19,108 bases of DNA, from contig LUZO01000145.1 in the NCBI GenBank assembly GCA_001603685.1, positions 1 to 19,108 on the forward strand, read 5' to 3'. The first letter of the stretch is position 1. The number at the start of each line of letters is the position of its first letter. The position numbers were made by a program, and so were the translations under genes. The notes beneath the pieces were generated by a model, which made no database searches, was not told where the DNA came from, and saw only the letters and a list, made by a program, of their open reading frames with translations. The stretch is from Bacteroidales bacterium Bact_23. Its GTDB lineage: Bacteria; Bacteroidota; Bacteroidia; Bacteroidales; Lentimicrobiaceae. This document shows, piece after piece, positions 7,228 through 15,014 of the stretch.

Positions 7228-7680
7228 TTAACCGCCGATCCGCGAAAAGCTGAATATTCGGGCGTTACCGTCATCCTCAACTTCAATGGAAACCATTACT
7301 CCCTCGCCGGGCAGCAGCGATTCTGCCAGTTCGGGCCACTCGATGAAACAGTAGGCCCCACTGTAGAAATACTCTTCATACCCGATGTCCATCAGCTCTT
7401 CAGGCTTTCGCAGGCGATACAGATCGAAGTGAAAAACCGATTCATTCGATGTTGTAAGATACTCATTAACAATGGAGAAGGTAGGGCTGTTCACATTGTC
7501 GCCTACGCCAAGCTGCCGGCACACCGCCTGAATAAAGGTGGTTTTGCCGGCGCCCATCGGCCCCGACAGCGCAAAAATCCGTTCTTCGGGGTATAAACGG
7601 AGCATTTCGGCAGCAACCTCATCCAAACCGCCGATATTGCTGCAGCGCATCTGCCTGATATTTTCGCTTTCGACAACCAT
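7228..7680 (-). CDS. tsaE: tRNA threonylcarbamoyladenosine biosynthesis ATPase TsaE
   Basis: The 150-residue protein is a full-length TsaE, the small ATPase that acts with TsaB, TsaD and TsaC to make N6-threonylcarbamoyladenosine at position 37 of ANN-decoding tRNAs in the cytoplasm. The Walker A loop is SGPMGAGKTTF (Gly40 to Thr47). The family blocks NSPTFSIVNEY (Ser65-Pro66-Thr67), FHFDLYRL (His84 to Arg89) and FIEWPE (Glu114-Trp115) are all present. It starts at ATG 7680, 91 bases after the porX stop, with a TATTTTTG box in the gap, so it may be transcribed on its own or by read-through from porX. The call is very secure. Confidence 0.95.
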   Translation of the reverse strand: MVVESENIRQMRCSNIGGLDEVAAEMLRLYPEERIFALSGPMGAGKTTFIQAVCRQLGVGDNVNSPTFSIVNEYLTTSNESVFHFDLYRLRKPEELMDIGYEEYFYSGAYCFIEWPELAESLLPGEGVMVSIEVEDDGNARIFSFSRIGG

Positions 7681-7707
7681 TCCAATTCATTGCTTTTTGG
7701 AGGTGCG

Positions 7708-7715
7708 CAAAAATA
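7708..7715 (-). promoter_or_regulatory. -7 box upstream of tsaE
   Basis: The minus strand reads TATTTTTG, a full match to TAnnTTTG, 27 bases before the tsaE ATG. The nearest upstream TTG is 25 bases away, longer than the usual 19-21, so the -33 element is uncertain. Confidence 0.4.
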
Positions 7716-7771
7716 ATAAGAACCGCCTTACCTTTTGCCGCAACCTGTTCCCAGTTTCATCAAGTCATTTA

Positions 7772-9325
7772 TTACCTGGCAATCAGCGTAATAAACGGAA
7801 TCATCACCTCCTCCATCGAGATTCCGCCATGCTGGAAGGTGTTGCGGTAATAATTCACATAATAGTTGTAATTGTTCGGGTAGGCGAAGAAATCGGTGTT
7901 TCGGCAGAACACATAGTTGGAGCTTACATTGCTCCTGGGCAGGAAAATATCGCCGGGGTTTTTCGCCTCGAACACCTCTTTGCGGTTGAAACTCAGGCTG
8001 CGGCCTGTTTTATAGCGCAGGTTGGTGTTGGTGGCTTTATCACCTACAATCTTTACCGGCGAATCCACCTTTACCGAGCCGTGGTCGGTTGTGATTACCA
8101 CAGGAATCTTCTTTTCGGCTAGCTGGCGGATGATGTCGTAAAGAGGCGAATGCTCAAACCACGACACGGTGATTGAACGGTATGCGGCCTCATCGTCGGC
8201 AAGTTCGCGTATCACCTCCATCTCGGTGCGTGCATGCGACAGCATATCCACGAAGTTATATACGATCACATTCAGCTTGTTGCCCATCAGGTTGGGCAGC
8301 GATTCCAGCAGTTTTCTGCCGGCAGAGAGGTTCAGAATTTTGTTGTACGAATACCTGATGTCGCGGCCGTACCGCTTCAACTGCTCGCCCAGCAATTCGC
8401 CTTCGTACTGGTTCTTGGTGCCTTCATCCTCTTCATTCACCCAGTAGCGGGGATATTTCTTTTCAATTTCCGATGGCATCAGCCCGGCAAACAAGGCATT
8501 CCGGGCATATTGCGTTGCGGTGGGCAGAATGCTGTAATAGATTTCATCTTTTTCGACCCGGTAAAACTCACTGATGATGGGCTGAAGGATCTTCCACTGG
8601 TCATAACGAAGGTTGTCGATCAGGATAAAAAACAGGGAGGGCATCTCATCAACCAGCGGAATCAACTTCTCGCGAATCAGCGTGTGCGACATCACCGGCC
8701 GGTCAGGGTCCTTTCCGTTTACCCAATCCACATAGTGATTCTCCACAAAACGGCTGAATACCTGTCCCGCCTCATCTTTCTGCATTTTCAGCACATCGAT
8801 GATGCCGCTGTCGTTCGACTGTTCAAGCTCAAGTTCCCAGTACACCAGTTTGCGGTATATCTCAGGCCATTCGTTGTGTTTAAGGCGGTTGCTTATCTCC
8901 ATGCCGATATTGCGGAACTCCTGCTGGTAGTTGAAGGTTGTCTTTTCGCTGATCAGTTTTTTGTTTTCAAGGTTCTTTTTCAAACTCAGCAGAATCTGTT
9001 TCGGATTTACCGGTTTTATCAGATAATCCGAAATCTTCGAGCCGATCGCATCCTCCATAATGGCCTCTTCCTCGCTTTTGGTAATCATCACCACCGGCAG
9101 TTCAGGCAGCATGTTTTTGATGCGGATCAGGGTTTCGATACCCGACAACCCCGGCATCTGTTCATCCAGAAATACTATGTCAAAAGGTTTGGTTTTCAGT
9201 ATTTCGATCGCTTCCACCCCGCTGTTCGAGGTATGCACTTCATAGCCCTTGTCTCTGAGAAACATGATGTGCGGTTTCAGCAGGTCAATTTCATCATCAG
9301 CCCACAGTATTATTGCATTTTCCAT
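7772..9325 (-). CDS. porX: PorX: response regulator with PglZ phosphodiesterase domain
   Basis: The 517-residue protein joins a CheY-like receiver domain (residues 1-120) to a helical linker and a C-terminal PglZ domain of the alkaline phosphatase superfamily. The receiver has the acidic pair Asp10-Asp11, the phosphoacceptor Asp54 in IVFLDEQMPG, Thr82 and Lys104. In the PglZ part, metal and catalytic segments are FILIDNLRYD, ILPTATQYARN (Thr269/Thr271), YNFVDMLSH and VITTDHGS. This is the architecture and length of PorX, which with the PorY sensor kinase controls type IX secretion genes in Porphyromonas and binds zinc in its PglZ domain. I start it at ATG 9325; a TTG ten codons upstream is unlikely since family members begin at this receiver sequence. 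It is divergent from the HD gene, with tsaE downstream. Confidence 0.93.
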   Translation of the reverse strand: MENAIILWADDEIDLLKPHIMFLRDKGYEVHTSNSGVEAIEILKTKPFDIVFLDEQMPGLSGIETLIRIKNMLPELPVVMITKSEEEAIMEDAIGSKISDYLIKPVNPKQILLSLKKNLENKKLISEKTTFNYQQEFRNIGMEISNRLKHNEWPEIYRKLVYWELELEQSNDSGIIDVLKMQKDEAGQVFSRFVENHYVDWVNGKDPDRPVMSHTLIREKLIPLVDEMPSLFFILIDNLRYDQWKILQPIISEFYRVEKDEIYYSILPTATQYARNALFAGLMPSEIEKKYPRYWVNEEDEGTKNQYEGELLGEQLKRYGRDIRYSYNKILNLSAGRKLLESLPNLMGNKLNVIVYNFVDMLSHARTEMEVIRELADDEAAYRSITVSWFEHSPLYDIIRQLAEKKIPVVITTDHGSVKVDSPVKIVGDKATNTNLRYKTGRSLSFNRKEVFEAKNPGDIFLPRSNVSSNYVFCRNTDFFAYPNNYNYYVNYYRNTFQHGGISMEEVMIPFITLIAR

Positions 9326-9373
9326 ATCGGTATGGGTTAAACTTTTAAAAATCAATCAGGAGGTTAAAATCTG

Positions 9374-9381
9374 TAATTTTG
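9374..9381 (+). promoter_or_regulatory. -7 box of the HD-domain gene
   Basis: TAATTTTG matches TAnnTTTG and is followed by GCACC, as in many Bacteroidota promoters. It lies 102 bases before the GTG start, implying a leader of about 95 bases. No clear TTTG element is found 19-21 bases upstream. Confidence 0.45.
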
Positions 9382-9415
9382 CACCGCGGCAAGTGCTGCA
9401 GGAATAATGCCGGAA

Positions 9416-9436
9416 TCCCGGTTTTAGTATCCGGGA
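9416..9436 (+). repeat. Small hairpin in the HD-gene leader
   Basis: TCCCGG (9416-9421) and CCGGGA (9431-9436) form a 6-bp GC-rich stem with a 9-base loop between the putative promoter and the GTG start. No T-tract follows. It may be a leader hairpin or chance. Confidence 0.25.
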
Positions 9437-9483
9437 ATCAATAAAATTAACAAATTTTCGCATATACAAAGATAAGTCAAAAG

Positions 9484-10734
9484 GTGAGTCAGGCTTTGCG
9501 CAACAAGAGAAAAATCATCAACGACCCGGTGCATGGTTTCATCACCATCAGTTCCGATTTGCTGTTCGATCTGATCGAGCATCCGTGGTTTCAGCGGCTT
9601 CGCCGGATAAAACAGCTTGGCATGACCTCTTATGTATATCCCGGCGCCCTTCACACCCGCTTCCACCATGCCATCGGCGCCATGCACCTGATGCAGGATG
9701 CCATTGACACGCTGCGGCTTAAAGGTTTTGAAATCACCGACGAAGAGTCGGAAGCCACCCTTGCCGCCATCCTGCTGCACGACATCGGCCACGGGCCGTT
9801 TTCGCACGCGCTGGAACACAGCATCGTAGCGGGGATGCGTCACGAAGAGCTGTCGCTGCTGCTGATGGAACAACTCAACCGGCAGTTTGGCGGGAGGCTG
9901 ACGGTGGCAATCAGCATCTTCACCAACAGCTATCACAAGCATTTCCTCCACCAACTGGTTTCGAGCCAGCTTGATATGGACCGCCTCGACTATCTGAAGC
10001 GCGACAGCTTCTATACCGGCGTTTCGGAAGGGGTAATTAACTCTGACCGCATCATCAAGATGCTGACGGTGCATAACGATGAGCTGATGATTGAAGACAA
10101 GGGTATTTACTCCATCGAGAAGTTCATTGTGGCCCGCCGGCTGATGTACTGGCAGGTGTATTACCACAAAACGGTAGTTTCGGCCGAGAATATGCTGATA
10201 AACCTGCTGAAGCGGGCAAAATTCCTTTCCGAAAACGGCGAAATGCTGTTCTGCACTCCGGTGCTGTCGCTCTTCCTGAAAAACAACTTCGTCCGCGACG
10301 ATTTTGCCGCCGACATCACCCTGCTCGACCGTTTTGCGCAGCTCGACGACTACGATATCTTTTCAGCCATCAAGGCATGGGCTGAACACAGCGATCCGCT
10401 GCTTTCGATGCTCAGCGGCGGCCTGGTGAACCGCCACCTTTTCAGGATTGAATTCAGCGATTCGGCACCTTCCGAAGCCTATCTGGAAGCGCTGTGCACA
10501 AAAATCCGCAAGGCCTGGCCCGAAGCCGGCTCCGACGCATGCAGCTACCTGCTTACCACGGGAACCATCACCAACAACGCTTACATCCCCGAACACGACA
10601 AGATTTTCCTGCTCTACCGCGACGGAAAGGTGGCCGACATCGCCTACGCCTCGGATCAGCTTAACATTTCGGTGCTGACAAGCACCGTTTCCAGGCATTT
10701 TATCGTCTATCCGAAAACTATCCGGCCGATTTGA
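9484..10734 (+). CDS. HD-domain phosphohydrolase, dNTPase/SAMHD1-like
   Basis: The 416-residue protein has an HD-superfamily metal site: TRFHHAIGAMHL (His62), LLHDIGHGPFSHALEH (His99-Asp100) and SSQLDMDRLDYLKRDS (Asp164). The opening INDPVHGFI and the PWFQRLRRIKQLG segment are those of the YwfO/SAMHD1-like group, some of which hydrolyse dNTPs to nucleosides and triphosphate. Substrate and any allosteric control are not visible in the sequence. The start is a GTG. Between it and the preceding in-frame stop at 9448 there is no ATG, so the unusual start codon appears real, unless a rarer ATT is used. It is divergent from porX and lies 139 bases upstream of lpxD, a gene order I remember from other Bacteroidota genomes. 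There is no signal peptide, so it should be cytoplasmic. Confidence 0.88.
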   Translation: MSQALRNKRKIINDPVHGFITISSDLLFDLIEHPWFQRLRRIKQLGMTSYVYPGALHTRFHHAIGAMHLMQDAIDTLRLKGFEITDEESEATLAAILLHDIGHGPFSHALEHSIVAGMRHEELSLLLMEQLNRQFGGRLTVAISIFTNSYHKHFLHQLVSSQLDMDRLDYLKRDSFYTGVSEGVINSDRIIKMLTVHNDELMIEDKGIYSIEKFIVARRLMYWQVYYHKTVVSAENMLINLLKRAKFLSENGEMLFCTPVLSLFLKNNFVRDDFAADITLLDRFAQLDDYDIFSAIKAWAEHSDPLLSMLSGGLVNRHLFRIEFSDSAPSEAYLEALCTKIRKAWPEAGSDACSYLLTTGTITNNAYIPEHDKIFLLYRDGKVADIAYASDQLNISVLTSTVSRHFIVYPKTIRPI

Positions 10735-10790
10735 TGTTTATCTTGTCTGATATTGAGATATTTTCATAACTTGCAAAGCTTTTTTAAGCT

Positions 10791-10798
10791 CAATTTTG
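10791..10798 (+). promoter_or_regulatory. Possible -7 box upstream of lpxD
   Basis: CAATTTTG is one base from TAnnTTTG and has a TTG 17 bases upstream (10771-10773). It lies in the 139-base gap between the HD gene and lpxD, 76 bases before the ATG. The match is imperfect and the call is tentative. Confidence 0.25.
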
Positions 10799-10873
10799 TT
10801 CAAGTATCTGCCTGTACTACAGCAATTTAACAATACAACCAAGTCGAACCACATTTTGTACAAACCCGAATAA

Positions 10874-11902
10874 ATGAAGTTTACAGTCCGGGAAATAGCA
10901 AATCTGATCAAAGGCACCGTAGAAGGTGATGAAAATGCTGAAATATTCAAGCTGTCGAAAATAGAGCAGGGTGAGCCGGGATCGATTTCCTTCCTTGCCA
11001 ACCCGAAATACACCCAGTATATCTATCAGACAAAGGCATCTGCAGTAATTGTCAACAACGATTTTGTTCCTGAACAAAAACTCGACTGCACCCTGATCAG
11101 GGTAGAAAATGCATACAATGCTTTCGGTATGATGCTGGAAGCCTACAACAATCTGATTCGCCGGAAAAGTGGTATTTCCAAACACGCTGCCATTGCCGAA
11201 AGCGCCGAGATAGGCGAAAACTGCTACATCGGTAATTTTGTGAGCATTGGCGAGTATGTTAGAATTGGCGCCAATGTAAAAATCCATCCCAACTCCACCA
11301 TTGGCGACAATGTGGTGATTGGCGACAATACCGAAATATTTGCCGGAGTCAGCATCTACAACGATTGCCATATCGGCAGCGACTGCACCCTGCACTCGGG
11401 AGTGGTAATCGGCGGCGACGGCTTTGGTTTTGCCCCGCAAAGCGACAACCAGTATGCAAAAATGGCTCAGATCGGGAATGTGGTTATCCATGATAAGGTT
11501 GAAATCGGCGCCAACACCACCATCGACCGGGCTACGCTCGGATCAACCGTAATCGGGAGAGGGGTGAAACTCGACAACCTGATACAGATTGCGCACAATG
11601 TTGAGATTGGAGAAAATACGGTTATCGCCGCACAGACCGGCATTGCCGGCTCCACCAGCATCGGCAGAAACTGTATGATAGCCGGGCAGGTGGGCATTAT
11701 CGGGCACCTGAAGATCGGAAACGAAGTAAAAATTGCCGCACAGTCGGGCATTTCAACGGATGTTGCCGACGGTTCCATCATCATGGGCAGTCCGGCATTC
11801 GAGATATCAAACTACCGGAAATCTTATGTTTATTTCAGAGGCCTGCCAAAACTGGTTGACCGGATTTCGGCGCTCGAAAAGAAACTGAAGGACAAGGACT
11901 AA
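10874..11902 (+). CDS. lpxD: UDP-3-O-acylglucosamine N-acyltransferase LpxD
   Basis: The 342-residue protein is a canonical LpxD, which adds the second hydroxyacyl chain from acyl-ACP to UDP-3-O-acylglucosamine, the third step of lipid A synthesis. It has the N-terminal uridine-binding domain (residues 1-100, with ISFLANPKYTQYIY) and then a left-handed beta helix of hexapeptide repeats (about 101-305). The block GGDGFGFAP (from Gly180) and the catalytic histidine in LIQIAHNVEIG (His241) are both present. A short helical tail, LPKLVDRISALEKKLKDKD, ends the protein, as is usual for the trimeric enzyme. It starts at ATG 10874 and ends 91 bases before lpxC. A second, divergent copy is found at 15772-16722. 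Confidence 0.95.
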   Translation: MKFTVREIANLIKGTVEGDENAEIFKLSKIEQGEPGSISFLANPKYTQYIYQTKASAVIVNNDFVPEQKLDCTLIRVENAYNAFGMMLEAYNNLIRRKSGISKHAAIAESAEIGENCYIGNFVSIGEYVRIGANVKIHPNSTIGDNVVIGDNTEIFAGVSIYNDCHIGSDCTLHSGVVIGGDGFGFAPQSDNQYAKMAQIGNVVIHDKVEIGANTTIDRATLGSTVIGRGVKLDNLIQIAHNVEIGENTVIAAQTGIAGSTSIGRNCMIAGQVGIIGHLKIGNEVKIAAQSGISTDVADGSIIMGSPAFEISNYRKSYVYFRGLPKLVDRISALEKKLKDKD

Positions 11903-11978
11903 CCGGATTTTTCCGCCTATCATCTAATCATCTGTATTTCAGTATGTTGCAACTATACTGAGCAATTGAAAAATACGC

Positions 11979-11986
11979 TAACTTTG
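11979..11986 (+). promoter_or_regulatory. -7 box immediately upstream of lpxC-fabZ
   Basis: TAACTTTG fully matches TAnnTTTG and ends only seven bases before the lpxC ATG at 11994. A transcript from it would have almost no leader. TTG triplets upstream are at 10 and 29 bases, neither at the usual spacing. Confidence 0.45.
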
Positions 11987-11993
11987 CCAACCT

Positions 11994-13388
11994 ATGTCAG
12001 AAAAGCAAAAAACCCTAAAAGAGGCCGTAACCGTATCGGGAGCCGGCCTGCACACAGGCAAAGAAGTCAATCTGACTTTCAGGCCTGCACCGGAAAATCA
12101 CGGATTCAAATTCCGCCGTATTGATTTACCCAACCAACCGGTTATTGATGCCGATGCCGATCTGGTTACCGATACCTCACGGGGGACTACCATCGAACAC
12201 AAGGGTGTGAAAGTGAGTACCATTGAGCATGCACTGGCTGCACTCACCGGTATGGACCTCGATAATGTCCTGATTGACCTTGATGCACCTGAAACTCCCA
12301 TCCTCGACGGTAGTTCGAAATTGTATGTTGAAGCCATCATGAAGGCGGGAGTTGTTGAGCAGAATGCTGAAAGGCAATACTTTACCATTACTGAAGTCAT
12401 CCGGCATTCGGATCCTGACCGGAAAACCGAACTGCTGATTCTTCCGGATGAGACCTACAAGGTATCGGTTATGATTGATTACGACACCAAAGTGCTTGGC
12501 ACCCAAAACGCTCACCTGAGCCATCTGAATGAGTTTGCCGATGAGATTGGTCCCTGCCGCACTTTCGTGTTCCTCCATGAACTGGAATATCTGATCAAAA
12601 ACGACCTGATCAAAGGCGGCGACCTGAGCAATGCCATTGTTTTTGTCAACCGGCTGATCAGCCAGCAGGAGCTCGACAATCTGGCAAAATTCTTCAACAA
12701 ACCCAGGGTTGAGGTGCTGGAAGAGGGCATTCTCAACAACCTTGAGCTTTATTTCAACAATGAACCGGCCCGTCACAAGCTGCTGGATGTTATCGGCGAC
12801 CTGTCGCTGGTGGGTACCCGCATCAAGGGGCATGTTATTGCAAGCCGTCCGGGCCATGTTTCGAATGTACAGTTTGCCCGTATCCTGAAACAGCACATCA
12901 AGCACGAACTTTCGAAACAGGCGCTTCCAAAATTCGATCTCAACAAACCTGCCCTGTTCGACATCAATGATATCAAGCGCATGCTCCCCCACAGGCCTCC
13001 GTTCCTGCTGGTGGATAAGATTCTGGAAATGAGCGATCACGATATTATCGGGCTGAAGAATGTTACCATGAATGAAGGATTCTTCGTGGGCCACTTCCCT
13101 GACGAGCCGGTAATGCCCGGAGTACTGATTGTGGAAGCCATGGCTCAGGCCGGAGGAATCTTCGTACTCAATTCGGTACCCGATCCCGAAAACTACATAA
13201 CCTATTTCCTGAAACTGGAGAATGTTAAATTCAGAAATAAAGTAGTTCCCGGCGATACGCTGATATTCCACCTTGAATTGATGTCACCCTTCCGCAGGGG
13301 AATCAGCCATATGCGCGGCGTAGCCTATGTGGGCAATAAAATTGCAGCCGAAGCCGAACTGATGGCGCAAATCACCAAAAAACAGTAA
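11994..13388 (+). CDS. lpxC/fabZ: Bifunctional LpxC deacetylase / FabZ dehydratase fusion
   Basis: The 464-residue protein fuses two enzymes. Residues 1-310 are LpxC, the zinc deacetylase that commits UDP-3-O-acyl-GlcNAc to lipid A. Glu78-His79 lie in VSTIEHALAAL, then LDAPETPILDGSS. The zinc ligands His261 and Asp265 and the active-site Asp269 and His288 are in ARHKLLDVIGDL and GHVIASRPGH, with the E. coli spacing. Residues 320-464 are FabZ, the hotdog-fold 3-hydroxyacyl-ACP dehydratase: MLPHRPPFLLVDKI, catalytic His367 in VGHFPDEPVMPG, and Glu381 in VEAMAQAGG. The fusion is typical of Bacteroidota. Since both halves compete for 3-hydroxyacyl-ACP-derived flux, it may help balance lipid A against membrane fatty acids. 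lpxA follows after six bases. Confidence 0.97.
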   Translation: MSEKQKTLKEAVTVSGAGLHTGKEVNLTFRPAPENHGFKFRRIDLPNQPVIDADADLVTDTSRGTTIEHKGVKVSTIEHALAALTGMDLDNVLIDLDAPETPILDGSSKLYVEAIMKAGVVEQNAERQYFTITEVIRHSDPDRKTELLILPDETYKVSVMIDYDTKVLGTQNAHLSHLNEFADEIGPCRTFVFLHELEYLIKNDLIKGGDLSNAIVFVNRLISQQELDNLAKFFNKPRVEVLEEGILNNLELYFNNEPARHKLLDVIGDLSLVGTRIKGHVIASRPGHVSNVQFARILKQHIKHELSKQALPKFDLNKPALFDINDIKRMLPHRPPFLLVDKILEMSDHDIIGLKNVTMNEGFFVGHFPDEPVMPGVLIVEAMAQAGGIFVLNSVPDPENYITYFLKLENVKFRNKVVPGDTLIFHLELMSPFRRGISHMRGVAYVGNKIAAEAELMAQITKKQ

Positions 13389-13394
13389 TCTACT

Positions 13395-14180
13395 ATGAAT
13401 CAACCATTAGCATATGTACACCCTCAGGCAAAGGTTGCAAAAAACACCGTAATTGAGCCTTTTGTAAATATTGAGAAGAATGTTGAAATTGGCGAGGGTA
13501 CCTGGATTGGCTCGAATGTTACCATTATGGAAGGCGCACGCATCGGAAAAAACTGCAAAATCTTCCCCGGAGCGGTAATATCTGCCATTCCGCAGGACCT
13601 TAAATACGACGGAGAAGATACCATAGTGCGGATTGGCGACAATACGGTAATTCGTGAGTTTGTCACCATCAACCGCGGTACGAAAGCAAACTGGGAAACC
13701 GTAGTGGGAAACAACTGCCTGCTGATGGCTTATGTTCATGTGGCGCACGACTGCGTGGTAGGCAACAATGTGATTCTGGCCAATGCCGCAACGCTGGCCG
13801 GACACATCACCATCGACGATTATGCCATCATCGGAGGGCTTAGCGCTGTACATCAGTTTGTTAACATCGGCGCCCATGTAATGATTTCGGGAGGCTCGCT
13901 CGTTCGCAAGGATGTACCACCCTACACCAAGGCTGCCCGCGAACCGCTCTCCTATGTAGGTATCAACTCCATTGGACTACGCCGCCGCGGATTCTCGGCC
14001 CAGAAAATCAATGAAATTCAGGATATCTACCGATATATCTACCTGAAAGGCAACAATGTAAGCCAGGCGCTCGAGTACATCGAAGCCAACCTCCCTGCCA
14101 CCTCCGAACGCGACGAAATCATCTCGTTCATCTCAAGGTCGAGCAGGGGAATTATGAAGGGATATAGCAAACAATCATAG
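13395..14180 (+). CDS. lpxA: UDP-N-acetylglucosamine O-acyltransferase LpxA
   Basis: The 261-residue protein has the length and layout of LpxA, the cytoplasmic trimer that transfers a 3-hydroxyacyl chain from ACP to UDP-GlcNAc, the first step of lipid A synthesis. Residues 5-190 are hexapeptide repeats forming a left-handed beta helix. The catalytic histidine is in LLMAYVHVAHDCVVG (His118). The strongly conserved tail VGINSIGLRRRGFS is followed by the helical C-terminal domain (about 198-258). It starts at ATG 13395, six bases after the lpxC-fabZ stop, so the two are surely co-transcribed. Acyl-chain length preference cannot be read off with confidence. Confidence 0.96.
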   Translation: MNQPLAYVHPQAKVAKNTVIEPFVNIEKNVEIGEGTWIGSNVTIMEGARIGKNCKIFPGAVISAIPQDLKYDGEDTIVRIGDNTVIREFVTINRGTKANWETVVGNNCLLMAYVHVAHDCVVGNNVILANAATLAGHITIDDYAIIGGLSAVHQFVNIGAHVMISGGSLVRKDVPPYTKAAREPLSYVGINSIGLRRRGFSAQKINEIQDIYRYIYLKGNNVSQALEYIEANLPATSERDEIISFISRSSRGIMKGYSKQS

Positions 14181-14190
14181 CTTTACTGCC

Positions 14191-14229
14191 GTTCCGCCGG
14201 CTGCATTCCAACGATGTGGCCGGCAGAAC
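14191..14229 (+). repeat. Hairpin between lpxA and the ABC ATPase gene
   Basis: GTTCCGCCGGC (14191-14201) pairs with GCCGGCAGAAC (14219-14229) over 11 positions with one C-A mismatch and a 17-base loop. It is GC-rich and lies just after the lpxA stop. No T-tract follows directly, though CTCTCTTTT begins 13 bases later. It may be a weak terminator or a processing site. Confidence 0.4.
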
Positions 14230-14251
14230 GACTGTAAATACCTCTCTTTTC

Positions 14252-14908
14252 ATGCTGAAAATTACGCTCGACAAGGCTGGCAAACAATACAACCACATCT
14301 GGATATTCTCTGACCTGAGCACTACGCTATCCTCAGGGCAGGCAACTGCCATACTTGGAGCGAACGGTTCAGGCAAATCCACCCTGCTGCAGGTTATCTC
14401 ATCGGCAATTATGCCAACTGACGGCAAAATACTCTACAGCCTGAATAATGTAGAGATAAAGCCGGAAAAAGTGTTCAGGCATATGGCCATGGCTACTCCC
14501 TATATGGAACTGATTGAGGATTTTACCCTTACCGAAATGGTGAATTTCCACCGCAGGATGAAGCCGCTGATCAATAACATGTCCACCGCAGAACTGATAA
14601 GAATCACGCAGCTTGAAGCAAACAGGGACAAGCCGATCAAGTATTTTTCGTCGGGCATGAAACAGCGGGTCAAGCTCGCCCTGGCCATTCTGAGCGACAC
14701 CCCTGCCCTGCTGCTGGATGAACCCACCTCAAACCTCGACCGGAATGCAACAGACTGGTTCCGGAATCTGATTGAACTGTACAAAGGCGACAGGCTGCTG
14801 GTTATCAGCTCGAACTCAATTGCCGCGGAACACGATTTCTGCAAAAATACCATCAGGATGGAGGATTATAAAAGCAGGGCAGCAAACAACCTCCGACCGG
14901 ATAAGTAG
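14252..14908 (+). CDS. Orphan ABC transporter ATP-binding protein
   Basis: The 218-residue protein is a single ABC nucleotide-binding domain. Walker A is LGANGSGKST (Gly36 to Thr44), the signature is YFSSGMKQR (131-139), Walker B is ALLLDEPTSNLD (Asp156, Glu157) with the D-loop. Two switches look altered: the Q-loop position reads MAMATPYMELIEDFTLTE with no glutamine, and the H-loop reads VISSNS with Asn188 where histidine is expected. I start it at ATG 14252; the GTG at 14216 is in frame but falls inside the hairpin and adds residues that do not belong to the fold. No permease gene is adjacent. Location between lpxA and efp hints at an envelope role, but no function can be assigned. Confidence 0.85.
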   Translation: MLKITLDKAGKQYNHIWIFSDLSTTLSSGQATAILGANGSGKSTLLQVISSAIMPTDGKILYSLNNVEIKPEKVFRHMAMATPYMELIEDFTLTEMVNFHRRMKPLINNMSTAELIRITQLEANRDKPIKYFSSGMKQRVKLALAILSDTPALLLDEPTSNLDRNATDWFRNLIELYKGDRLLVISSNSIAAEHDFCKNTIRMEDYKSRAANNLRPDK

Positions 14909-15014
14909 GGATAAGGTTCCTATCTTTTCATACAACCTCAGCTGATTACTCCTCACTTTTTCATTCATAACAGCATAATTTCCAGTGAAAAGAAATACTC
15001 CGGAGTGGGTTATG

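Noticed and set aside
8234..9340. 368-codon open frame on the plus strand
   Set aside because: It lies wholly antisense to porX, whose domains are clear. The predicted product is rich in His, Gln and Phe in a way typical of mirrored reading frames, with no recognisable domain.
9424..10167. 247-codon open frame on the minus strand
   Set aside because: Antisense to the HD-domain gene; no recognisable fold.
11180..11780. Short near-repeats of ATTGGCGACAAT type within lpxD
   Set aside because: They encode the hexapeptide repeats of the beta helix and are not a DNA repeat element.
12177..13271. 364-codon open frame on the minus strand
   Set aside because: Antisense to lpxC-fabZ, which has all catalytic residues; the frame has no family resemblance.
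14216..14251. Upstream GTG start for the ABC ATPase
   Set aside because: The added 12 residues do not fit the domain and the codon lies within a hairpin; the ATG at 14252 gives a standard start.
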